This document shows, piece after piece, positions 46,714-57,217 of a stretch of 64,000 nt of DNA. The position numbers and the translations under genes were made by a program. The notes under the pieces are model-generated. The model had not been told where the DNA came from, ran no database searches, and was given only the letters and a program-made list of their open reading frames with translations. The DNA is taken from the NCBI GenBank assembly GCA_905178155.1, contig CAJINV010000009.1:2333373-2397372 (forward strand). Reading direction: 5' to 3'. Positions within the stretch are counted from its first letter, which is position 1, and the number at the start of each line of letters is the position of its first letter. The DNA is from Amoebophrya sp. A120 (lineage: Eukaryota > Sar > Dinophyceae > Syndiniales > Amoebophryaceae).

Positions 46714-47990
46714 CTTGAGACAAGTACAACAGCGAGTAACAAGAACAACTGGAATTCGCGGCGCACTATGATTTTTATCCTCGAGATGGTCGTGGTTCTG
46801 TGATTACACGAGAAGTCGGATGAAGCTTTAGCTTTGGGATCAAAATTACGCCGTAGGTTTGCCAAGCGACTGCTCACTCTACAGATACAGATACAGAAAT
46901 TTCTTTCGCAGGGTGTGGTGGTCGGCGGTGGCCTCTTATCATGTGGCTCGATAGAACGGGGCAGGGAACGACGCAACGCTTTGCACCACGGGCACACGAA
47001 TCTGGGCAATCTTTGTTTGTCCAATCTCTAGAAATTTCTTTGTTTGTCCTACCTGCAACGAATTCTCGAGCCTATCCCCTCGACCACACAACACAAGCAT
47101 CACGACCACGACGTCTAAGTATGCGCTCGGTCGATGACGCTGAATGCAGATGAAACAGAGGAAGAAAAAACTCATGTAAAACCGTTTTCACACGAGGAGT
47201 CGCTTTCTCTCCTTCTTTGTCCACGAAAACGAAATCAGGTAGTTAGCTCTCTATTCGCGGTTCTTTCGACAATATATGCCTCCGTGTCCTAATTGCCCAT
47301 GAATTCATTGAAGAGCTTGTAGTAACTAACTGTCAGCACTGTGTGCTTTTCTGTTTTATTTTTCTTTTTTCTTGCGCATTTGCCATCTATGTTCATGTCC
47401 ATGAAAAATACACGGTAGCTTTGTTCAGTCAATGTCACTTGGTGACCAATAAATTCGTGACAAATCCTTCAAAATTTGACTGCTGGCCTCCTATTCCCAG
47501 TGTACATTCAGTCGTAAAAAGTAGCGTAGGGCAGATTCATTTTTTCAAAAACAATGCAAGAAACGACTTTGGAGGCCGCGACGGTCATTGTTGTTGATTC
47601 TGTAAATTCTTTGAATTTTTATCTGAAACTACTTAGCGAACCTGTGCAAGAAGAGTGAAAAAACTGATTCCCGAAACTTGGAACTGCTATCGCCATTGAG
47701 TCTAGTATTTGGTTTGAGTAAAAAGCTGTTCTTTTTCTGACTATAATTGGTTCAGTAATTTCCGTTGTTTGTTGAAGTTGTAACGAGTAAATTGACTTGT
47801 TCTTGTTGCAAAGTGTAGTATAGAAAGTAAAGTAGTTGTAAATCATAATTGCACAAAGCGTTGTGACTTTTTCAGTTTTAAATATTGGTAGTGATTTGGA
47901 CCAACTTTTTATCGGCCAAGAAAATCGAAAAAAAATCCGGTGGCGCGGCGAAACTGTAGAGGCCAGAGCCAACCAACCTAAGGGGGGCGA
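46714..47990. other. Spacer before the second repeat island, nothing recognised
   Basis: AT-rich DNA with only short open frames. It should contain the 5' region of the Gly/Ala-rich gene. Confidence 0.4.
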
Positions 47991-47997
47991 TTCCCGA

Positions 47998-48690
47998 TTC
48001 CCGAATTTTGCATTGCTCAAAATCGATTGTGCATTCCCGCAGACGCGGATTGCACAAAATCGATTTTGCATGATTGCACGAAACCGAATCCCGCAAAATC
48101 GATTTTGCATTGCACAAAATCGATTTTGCATTGCACAAAATCGATTTTGCGTTGCACAAAACCGAAGCCCGATTTTGCATTGCACAAAATCGATTTTGCA
48201 TTGCACAAAACCGAATGCCGCAAAATCGATCTTGCATTGCACAAAATCGATTTTGCATTGCACAAAACCGAATGCCGCAAAATCGATCTTGCATTGCACA
48301 AAATCGATTTTGCATTGGACAAGATCGATTTTGCATTGCACAAAACCTAGTCCCGATTTTGCATTGCACAAAATAGATTTTGCATTCCCTCAGACGCGGA
48401 TTGCACAAAATCGATTTTGCATATGCACAAAACCGAATCCCGCAAAATCGATTTAGCATTGCACAAAATCGATTTTGCATTGCACAAAATCGATTTTGCA
48501 TTGCACAAAACCACATCACGGCTTTGCATTGCACAAAACCGAATCCCGCAAAATCGACTTTGCATTCCACAAAATCGATTTTGCATCGCACAGAACGCAG
48601 ATTGCACAAAATCGAATCACGGAGGCGCGGATTGCACAAAACCCCTCCTCCAGACGCGCAATCCCGCAGATTGCACAAAATCGATTTTCC
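47998..48690. repeat. 21-bp palindrome-based tandem array (CACAAAATCGATTTTGCATTG)
   Basis: About 25 units or part-units of GCACAAAATCGATTTTGCAT with one more base, period 21 in the best-preserved parts (48100-48160 and 48460-48510). The core CAAAATCGATTTTG is a perfect 14-bp palindrome. Decayed units carry CAAAACCGAATCCCG instead of the palindrome. Because 21 is a multiple of three, several frames stay open on both strands (CNAKSIL and LHKIDFA heptads); these are not believed to be genes. Confidence 0.92.
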
Positions 48691-51000
48691 ATTCCCCCAG
48701 AACGCAGCGCCGACCAAAAGGTCGGCTTTGTGCTGGCCACAGGTTCGCCGTTGTGGGTCGCGCAATCGCTGTCGAAGGCCACACAATCGCCCGACCACAC
48801 AAAATCGATTTCGCAGCTTCCCAGGTCCGACCGAATCGAGCGGCTGCGTGGCTCAATATCGAGGCGGCGCGCCACGCAATCCGCCGGGCCGACGGACTAG
48901 GGGGGAGAGCTTCCATCCCGCTATGCGCCTTAGCGGATCTCCCACAAAATCGATTTTGTGCGTCCGCCCTTTCTTCGCGGATGCAGTCTCCCACGCCAAT
49001 GCCTTACCAACCCCCGTCCCAGCCCGCGCCCTATGAGGTACGGGCAACGAGCCCTACCGGCCACAAAATCGATTCTGCAGCCCCTCAACCCTATGGACAA
49101 CGTCGGCACCTTGCCGGACATTCGATTTTCCGAAGAGATCTGGACTTCCGGAAAGATCTCGGGAGATCGCTGCGGTCCGGATTTTCCGACTTCCGGAAAA
49201 TAAAGCTTCCTAGAAAATAGCAGAAAATCGATGTCGTGCCTCCATTACTATTCAATAGTAGCGAGATCGGACCAAACCTGGTCCATACCATCGGCGGAGG
49301 CAGTTGCTTACTATCCAGTTGGTAATCTGCTGCCAAAAATCCAAAAAAAATCCGAAGGCAGTCGCACTCGAGGTGTCGCACACAAAAATACGATTTGTTT
49401 TGTGTTGCGTCCCGAGCAAAATAGTAATTACTATTGAATAGTAACCAACTGCCTCCGCCCATGGTATGGACCAGGTTTGGTCCGTCTTCGTTACTATTGA
49501 ATAGTAACTCCTGCGCACTTTTGGCGCACACTTGGGCGCACTTTTGGCACACAGAAAATCGACTTTGGTGCGCCTCCGAATCTCTTGAAAATGCAAGCGC
49601 TCGGATTTTTGGCAGCAGATTACCAACTGGATAGTAAGCAACTGCCTCCGCCGATGGTATGGACCAGGTTTGGTCCGTTCTCCGTAGCAATGAAGCAGAA
49701 AAGCGATTTTCCGCCTCGGTTTTCGATTTCGAGGACTTGCTGATGTCCCGATCTCGATTTTCGATTTCGGAAAATTCCGGATTTTTCGCAAACTCCGGAT
49801 TTTTTAGAATTTCCGGAATTTCCGGAACCCGGAAAATCGATTTTTCGGCAGTCCCGGAAAGTCCAACGCGCGGACTTCCGGAACACTTGAACCTCTGGAT
49901 TTTCAGGAAGTTGGAAAATCGATTTTGCCAAGCAGCCGGACTGCCACCTACCTTGCCCACATAGCAGGCCCACCACCTCTTGTGCCCGCGCCACCACTCA
50001 CGCAGACACCGCACAAGGAGCGGGCCAGCAAAATCGATTTTGCGCGCCTCGGGTGATTGAACCCACAGACAATTCTGCGAGCCTGAAGTGACTAAAGTCC
50101 CCGACTCTGCGCCCCAAGCGCCCAGCGGCTGTCGAGGACTGAGCCGCGGCACCCACCGAGGGCTGCCTTGTTCACAAAATCGATTTTGCGACCCCCGCGC
50201 CAGCCGAGAGCCTGTTCCTGGCGCCTCTACGGAGCTCAGAACACGCAGACGGGGCCCATGCCACTCCCGCGGCTTTTCAGAACTAGGGCCCGGATGTAAA
50301 TCCACAATCTCGGGAATTCTCATTGGTTTTTACGCTGGGCCAACACGGTGAATGCGCGGAACTTCATCGGGGCGCAAGTTCTGGAATTCGCGATCATCCC
50401 TGAGCCTGTAGCGTGCGACCGAAACATCGATCCAAGGCGGGCAGAGGCCCGTCCTCTGCGACTTCGCCCCACGCAATCAATTTTGCAGCTTTTGCCGGAT
50501 TTTCCGGCATTTGTGTTGGTAAAATCGATTTGCGACCACGCGCGGATTGTGTGGCCCCGCCCGAGGATAGGGCATCTTTGAGAAGCGTACCGGAAGGGTG
50601 CGCACAAAATCGAATCTGTCCGCGAGTACTCACAAAAGCGATTTTGTGAGCACCGCCCGCCGGGCGGAATATGACAACCCGGCGTCCCCAACCCGGCTGC
50701 GGGAATCTTTCTGACAGCCCGGATGCTCCAGGGTGGGGCCTAACGCCTGAGGACACCGGCAAAAACTGCCGCGAGACCGAGTTGGCGCATTCTCGAGCTT
50801 CGAGAACGCGGGCAACCGACTTCGTTTCGCGCTACTTTGCTTCGCTTGTGGACGTTAGCAGCCGCAGCACAAAGTCGATTTTTTGCGGCGTGCCTGGATT
50901 TTTTGCGGATTTTTTTCCGATTTTCTTAACATTTTTGAAGTCGGTCCAAATCAGTACTAATAAATAGCCAGGCTTACTGCGACATTTTTTGTGCGACATT
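48691..51000. repeat. Dispersed CAAAATCGATTTTG palindromes in non-coding DNA
   Basis: After the array ends, single copies of the same palindrome recur about every 100-250 bp, for example near 48677, 48802, 48953, 49062, 49918, 50032, 50174 and 50521, within otherwise unrelated sequence. The stretch also has a TCCGGA-rich patch (49740-49900). No gene is supported. Confidence 0.75.
49268..49677. repeat. Perfect 75-bp inverted repeat pair
   Basis: Left arm 49268-49342 and right arm 49603-49677 are exact inverse complements over all 75 bases, beginning CGGACCAAACCTGGTCCATA on the left. A third, partial inverted copy lies at about 49444-49486. The short palindrome TACTATTCAATAGTA or its parts occur beside all copies. 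Spacer is 260 bp. The layout resembles a MITE or a foldback element. Confidence 0.9.
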
Positions 51001-51264
51001 TTTTGCACTTCTGCTTTCTTTCACGGCTAACTCGGGTCGCTCAGGCTCACCCATAATTTTTATAGGGCGTCATGGTCTTTATTCTCACTGAACTGTTCCT
51101 CTTAGTGTACTTTTTTTCGGCTGCTTGTGCATCGCCTTCCCCACATCATCGAAGTAAAATTTCACCGGCACCTCCTTCCCTTGTTTTTTTTCGCTTTTTC
51201 AAGAAGCCTGCTGCTGATCTTTGTTTACTCTCCCCATTTCCGCAATTCGTGCTCAACACCTGCT

Positions 51265-54200
51265 TTAGGACGAAGCAGCATGGCCGCCCCCGGTCTCGGT
51301 GGACGACGATTTCGCCGGCTTGGGCACGCCGGCCGGAGAGGCACTCGACGACGCGGCAGTCTGGATGGTGGACACCACCGCCTTTTCGCTCTCCCCCGTG
51401 GCAGCTGGTTCTGGCTTCTTCTCCCCCTCGTCTGCCTTCGCAGCCTCCGTTTCCTTGCCACTATCCACCACATGCGAGGCGGGGACCACCGGCAACTGCA
51501 CGTCCTCCTTCTTTACGGCAGTCTGCTCCGGGGTTTTCTTTTTCTTGTACATGCCGATTTCCGTGGTGGCCCACGGCTTCAAGTAGCCGCCCGCGTCTTC
51601 CGCCTTCTCGAGCAGGTCTTTTACCTCCTCCTCCGATTCCGTACCCACGGTGGCCGCCGCGTCCTCCTGCAGCGCCGCATAGGCCGCGTCACTTGGGTAA
51701 TCGTCCTCGGTCATTCCCTCCTCCAACAGGAGCGGCGTGCCGGTGGCGTTACCCGACGCGTTACCCGCGGGTGCCGCCGTGGTGGGAGCGGCCGTGGCAG
51801 CCGCCGTCGTGGCGGCGGCTGTTGCGGCGGCCGTCGTTGGGGCGGCGGTGGTCGCGATTGTGGTCGTGGTGACGGTCGTGGTGGTGGTCGTTGTAGTGGT
51901 AGTAGTCGTGGTAGTGGTGGTTGTGGTGGTGGTCGTAGTAGTTGTGGAGGTGGTGGTCGAAGTAGTTGTGGTGGTCGAAGAGCCGCTGGCAGCCGCCAAG
52001 ATCGGACTCTGGGTCACACAGTCGGGATCGTTGCACACCTGGCATGTTGTAGTTGTGGACGAGAGCTTCCAGGCAACAAAGCTGTCGGCAGGGGATCCGG
52101 CCGTTCCCGCTCATTGCACCAAAAATTTCATATTACATTCATCCCTAGAGAGCAATGGACTCCTTTGTACTTCTTTTTTAGATCGTGTTGTATGCACAAG
52201 AAGAGAAAGAGTTTTACATGATGGCTAAACATCATTTTTTCATCTTCTACAGAAACAATCAAGCTTACGCCGTCTGGTTGGTTGTTTGCCTGCATGTTCA
52301 TAGCCGAGGTGACGTTGTTGACGATTTGCTGTGTGATAGCGGCGGGGTCCACCGTGGTTGCCGGAGGTGGTGCGTCGGTAGTTGCGGGCGGTGCGGCGGT
52401 GTATCAAATGTAAAAATGTCTGGCTCTGGAAGAATTCATGTTTGTCATGCTTGTCTGGCATGACTCTTAAATCTGTCATGCCCGTTACCCAAGAGCTCCG
52501 TTTTTCTGTGATGCAGTAGTAGTAGTAGTAGTAACCATTTGACTCCTGGCGGGTTGGCGTTAGAACAGATTTAGCCTCTGCCAATACCTGGGCGTTAGAA
52601 CAGATTTAGCCTCTGCCAATACCCCTAGGTGGATACCCGATCCACTTCCTAACTATCACCCGACCGCAACCGCAGAACCGCTATCGATTTCTTACGCGCA
52701 TGTGCGGTCAGTGGGCGCTATGTGTGGCAGAACCCCCTTACCATCCAAGCCCGCGAGCAAGGTGGAAATTCGGTGTGGCCTTGACGGGTTAGTCTTACAA
52801 ACTTGCTCGCGAGCTTACTTCTGTGGCCGGTTGTGCGCTAGTACGTAAACAGCGGGTCTATCGATCACGCCCGATGATCCTAACACGATGACGGGCAACC
52901 CCGAAGCGTACCCCTTTCAAGCACTTCAGCCGACCTTAGTCCGCGCACCTTTTTCGTGCGTTTGTCATGCAGAATAGAAGAAGTGCAGTTTGTCATGCAG
53001 AAGCGCGTCACTTTTTCGATGCAGAAGTGCAGTTTGTCATGCAGAATAGGAAACACCTAGGAGCTCAGAAACTTGTCATGCTGAGCCAGCATTTGTAGCC
53101 TCATCATGAGACGCCACCCAGCATCACAAGTTTCCAGACCCAGACATTTTTACATTTGATACGGTGGTGGTGTTGGCCATTTTCGCAATGGTGAGAATCT
53201 CGGTAATGGTGGCGGAAACCTTTTCGGCGATGGCCTCCGGTGGCCCGCTGTAACTCGCAATGTCCTGCAGTTTGTCCACCACGGCCATGCGCGTCATATC
53301 GTCCATGTTTCCAAACGCACCGGCCTGCACGGCGGCGGCAGCCGCCCCCGCGATGGTCTTCATCGTGGATGCCATGGACTGGGCCACCGCGTTCTGGGTC
53401 GCATTCGGATTGCTCGAGGCGGCAATGCCCTTGGCAATCTCCGATCCCAACCAGTCCTGCACAATCTCGAGGTCTGACTTACCGGCGTACGGATCCGGAA
53501 ACCCTTGCGAACTCCCGGTCACGGCCAGAGGATCCTAGTAGTATTTATGCCATGCATGGGTTGTCCAGCAGAAAAACATCAAGAAAAGCACCATCGTCGA
53601 GGTGACAGAATCGTTTATGACTGCGAGCAGGACTAAGCAGTACAAACAAGAAAGCAAGAGCGACATATTTCGCTAGTTCTTGTGAAGCTCCTCCTGTCAT
53701 CTCTATACCTGTTTAGTCGCCTTGCGCTTGGTATTCATCAGACTACTGTGGGTCTTTTTGCCTTGCGAGACAGCCTTTTGTGCGAGCTGATGCAGAGTAA
53801 GCAAGTGGAAGTTGGCCTTTGTCGTTTCGTCTGCATCCTTCTGTAGAGTTTTTGTAGTTTTGCTACCTTCTTACGTATGTAATCTCGTTCCTGATTTCAC
53901 TTGGGAAAACAAAAACTGAAGACGATAAAATTGCGAAGAGCGAGCGGTGAGGAGCCGAATAAATTCTTGCGGGCCACGATGATTTCAAAAAGCATCAAGA
54001 CAAAGCAGAGGAGAATCACATCAGACAATCTTCTACCGGTGGTGGCCCTGCTGCCTGCAGCTCGATCGTCGCCTGTGACTCGAGCAACGAGAGATCATGG
54101 TCGTTGAGGTCGAGGTATGCATTGCAAATATGTCTGTGTCTGGAAGGATGTGAACTTGTGATGCGCATTTCACAACACACACAAATCTCTCATGCATAGG

Positions 54201-54804
54201 CAGTAAAAGGTGCCCACTTCCTGTCACTAAAAAGAGGGATTTGTAATGCGAGTTGGGCATTGCGGATGGTTCTCGATATCTGTGATGCTAGGGCTTCCAC
54301 GACAGACCTTTTGCGTCATGCAAAAACAGCATGACAAAAATCTGCACTCTTCCAGACCCAGACATATTTGCATTTGATACGAGGGCATCAAGCTGTGAAG
54401 ACGCAGCGTTATCGGACGACTCCGCTGGTTGTTGAGCCCCTGGCGTCAGCAGGAATGCTGTCGTGTATTTATTGTGTGTTTTTTCGACATCTGTCACGTT
54501 TTCTAGCTACGACCTCTTTGAGTAGTTATTTATGCCCGTCTTTCATTAATTTTGTTCTCGCTTGCGCTTTCTATCAATCTTCGTAGGCAGTGGTCGTATC
54601 CTCGGTGGTTTCTTTATGCGTCATGGAAACCTCCAGATGAAAACCGTTTAATATCTCTATGTGAATCAAGAAAACTAGGATGGTAGTTGCTGTACATGTT
54701 TCTATTGACTCCTTTCCATTGTCGATTCGGAGAGCTTCGGCTGTGTGTGCGGAGGACAGCGAGCAACCGAGCAGCACCCGCCTGAGCATTACTGCTTGCG
54801 GCAT
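51265..54804 (-). CDS. Secreted Thr-rich mucin-like protein with two introners
   Basis: Predicted 511 residues from exons 54804-54696, 54457-54385, 54115-54037, 53534-53167, 52401-52269 and 52038-51265 (1536 bases). Starts at ATG 54804 or, better for a signal peptide, ATG 54789 (MLRRVLLGCSLSSAHTAEA). The middle is Ala/Met-rich and helical (AQSMASTMKTIAGAAAAAV, IAEKVSATITEIL). A short Cys pair (CNDPDC) precedes a run of more than 40 residues almost entirely Thr, then Thr/Ala repeats, an acidic segment (LLEEGMTEDDYPSD) and a Lys/Glu/Ala tail. Such Thr tracts are targets of O-glycosylation in surface and secreted mucins of parasites. Introners B3 and B4 interrupt it and their removal restores frame. 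Other introns are GT-AG; the donor and acceptor of the last are the least certain. Confidence 0.78.
52402..53161. mobile_element. Introner element B3 (760 bp) carrying an insertion
   Basis: Perfect duplications CGGTG at 52397-52401 and 53162-53166. Ends match the other B elements (TATCAAATGTAAAAATGTCT; ACATTTTTACATTTGATA). The outer 120 bp on the left and 130 bp on the right match B1, but about 500 bp of unrelated sequence sits between (from about 52517), holding a GTA microsatellite and a 35-bp tandem duplication. Host frame still resumes on removal of the whole. Confidence 0.9.
52556..52625. repeat. 35-bp tandem duplication inside introner B3
   Basis: GGCGTTAGAACAGATTTAGC continuing CTCTGCCAATACC occurs at 52556 and again at 52591, identical over 33 bases. 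A (GTA) run lies just upstream (52515-52533) and an inverted pair CGCGAGCAAG / CTTGCTCGCG lies further on (about 52751 and 52803). Identity of the inserted DNA unknown. Confidence 0.8.
54116..54379. mobile_element. Introner element B4 (264 bp)
   Basis: Perfect duplications CGAGG at 54111-54115 and 54380-54384. Left end TATGCATTGCAAATATGTCT, GTGTCTGGAAGG; right end CTTCCAGACCCAGACATATT, TGCATTTGATA. GCATGACA present. Excision joins QLDAL to DLNDHDL in the mucin-like gene. Confidence 0.92.
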
Positions 54805-57217
54805 AGCGGTTGATGTGTAGTCGTACTCGAGGAAAGTCTGTGTGCAGTTCCGTAATCGGTGCGCGGGCCCGGGCACCGAGGGAGTGTCGATCCGCCTCCC
54901 TATCTATAGGTGGTTATTCGTACTATCGCAGTTTTGTCTTGAAAAGCCAACGGATAGCCCCTCTCTCCCGATGCTTTCCCTACCTCTAGAATGTTTCGTT
55001 TGGAAAAAATGCTATCAAAAAGGATGGACAAAAAATTCAGCCTCTGCTCATCCGACGACGGGGGTTGCAGTTGCATTCGTTCTCGTTGTAAATGCTTGAT
55101 AAATGAACTGTATAGATTGATCAGATCACATATTTTCCATGTCGCATGTGAGTGTGACGAGAGCAGCATAGCATACGTGATAGAGATATCTTAAAAAGTG
55201 GGAAAGAGAAACACAACAAACAGCGACAACAACACAGACGAAGAATATTTGTAAGAAAACGAGACCAGTGAAGACTGAAAACTGGTGTTCTACTGATATT
55301 TTTGCATAGACAACAATGTAGTTGGCGTCGGGTGCCTTTCTAATCGTCTGATGCAAATGCTCCAGATCTAAGTCTCTCATCGTTCATCTCGTCTCACAAC
55401 TCGACACACACTGGTCATGGAAGATGAAGGTTTGTTGCTTTGTAAATTTCTGCACCTGTCGCTATCACTATGACGAGTAATTTGTTGACGCTTTTAGTGT
55501 AGATAATTTGCATTTTTCTGATGAGTCAATCTCACTACGGGTGAACAACATTCAAGCGAGCGAGCGCAACCTGATTTGAAGCTTCTACTGACTTTGCCTT
55601 TGGGTGCCTCTTGGATCCAACCCAAATTTCAACTTTATACTCTATGAATGCTTAAAATATAATTTGCCCCCCCATAAACCATGTAATATTTACTAGAAAA
55701 CGGTTTCTACTCGATCTCGTTTCACCTTGCATTTGATCTTGACACACCGAGCATTTGAGTATGTGATAGTGGTTTGAAGTTGCATGATCCGAGCTTTGCA
55801 ATTGACCACACCGAGCTTTGCAATTGACTACACCGAGCTTCAACCAAAATCAAAAAGACAACGATTTGCCTTCAAGTAGAAACCGATTTGCCTTCAAGTA
55901 GAAACCGAATTACCTTGCAGAAAAACCGAATTACCTTCCAGAAAGCCGAGACTCGCCTTCAAGAAAACCACAACTTATTCGCGCAGTCAGCTTCACCGGG
56001 CTAACTGCGCGAATAGTTGTGGTTTATTACAGAACCACAACTATTCGCGAACATCCACTATTGGCCATGAACAACGACATACAATAACGGCGAATGCGAC
56101 CGCGGATCGATCTGCGGCACTACTGTTGGAGAACAACATTATTCCATTTGTTTCCTCCTCCCTTCTACGTGTTCAATGTCAGCTGCTTCAACTTTGGTTC
56201 GAAAAAGTTTTTCGTAGTGCATGCTGCCGACCACGAGAAAAACAAATGCTCAGTGATGATGCTAAGTTCGCCTAACTTTCACATCATGTTTTTATCATGC
56301 GTCAATCTGAAATGCAGAGAGACACATGATCAACCGAAGGTGCATAACGTCCAACCTTTCTATATGTTCCTCCGCGGAGATGGAGTTCATCGTAGATGTG
56401 CAATGGACATGGAGTTCATCGTGTCTAGGAAACAATAGAAAGGTAAACCGATGGAGATGGTTTGGGACGGAGAGAAAAGAATGTTCCATACAAACACTGG
56501 CAGCGCCCAGCATACCAGTGTGAAGAGATAATATCACGATGCCCCTAAGTGCGGGGCGGACAGGTGAGTTGGGAAGCCTCTTCCCTTACAAAGAAAAATT
56601 ATTTTTTTTCAAATACGAGCTCGAAGTAGCAGTAAAAAATCAAGTAGCTACGAGAGTACGGATGTACTTTCGTAACTACCTGATACAAACAGAGATGGAC
56701 GAATAGATACGTCACAAAGTAAGACCTTGCATTTTCATAATGTAAAAATAAAATTATTTGTGTGGGAGGTGGGGCACAGATGTTGTCAAGATCGCACACC
56801 TCCCGAAAAGCAGCTGTAGGCGATGGCGATGGTGTTACATCACTCATCTATCAATTTCTATAGAAATATTTTAATTTCTAAATTCAAATTTTTTGTGAAG
56901 TCGACAGTAAAAAGCCCAGTCTCCAACACCCTGGAGATCTGGGTAAAATTGAAAGTGTTGACAACGAAAGTGATCCGCGAAGGATCACTTCCGACGTCAA
57001 ATAAAACGATGTTTTTTTTCTAAAACAAAAAATTAAAACTCTAATTTTGTAGTGCGAAACGACATCTGTGATTCCAAATTCCACTGATTGCACGGGAGCG
57101 CTATCAGTCGGAAAAATACCTCACAGTACAACCATAGAGCCCATGCTAGTTGATCAAGATCAAATATATGCAAGGACTGCGACAGCTATCGAAGAAAGAT
57201 TTTTTTTCAAATCACAT
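54805..57217. other. 2.4-kb intergenic stretch with small repeats
   Basis: No gene supported. Short direct repeats lie at 55794-55840 (CCGAGCTTTGCAATTGAC, two full copies and a part) and 55862-55940 (AACCGATTTGCCTTCAAGTA and variants). A hairpin at 55964-56055 is listed separately. The remainder is AT-rich and should include the 5' region of the mucin-like gene and the 3' region of the nine-exon gene. Confidence 0.45.
55964..56055. repeat. Long hairpin around ACCACAACTATTCGCG
   Basis: AAACCACAACTTATTCGCGC followed by AGT at 55964-55986 pairs with its near-exact inverse at about 56002-56024 across a 15-base loop. A third copy of ACCACAACTATTCGCG follows at 56033. The stem is about 21 bp. Confidence 0.75.

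Noticed and set aside
47998-48690. Possible CRISPR-like array
   Set aside because: Repeats are contiguous 21-bp tandem units without unique spacers of even length, in a eukaryotic nuclear genome with no cas genes.
47619-48798. Long open frames on both strands with CNAKSIL and LHKIDFA heptads, apparently repeat proteins
   Set aside because: They are by-products of the 21-bp DNA array, which keeps several frames open at once; no start, signal or non-repeat domain supports any of them.
51737-52228. Plus-strand poly-valine open frame
   Set aside because: It is the complement of the threonine tract in the minus-strand secreted protein.
52517-53000. Insert in introner B3 as a known small RNA gene
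   Set aside because: No match to the spliceosomal RNA, tRNA or 5S landmarks I can recall; left as unidentified sequence.
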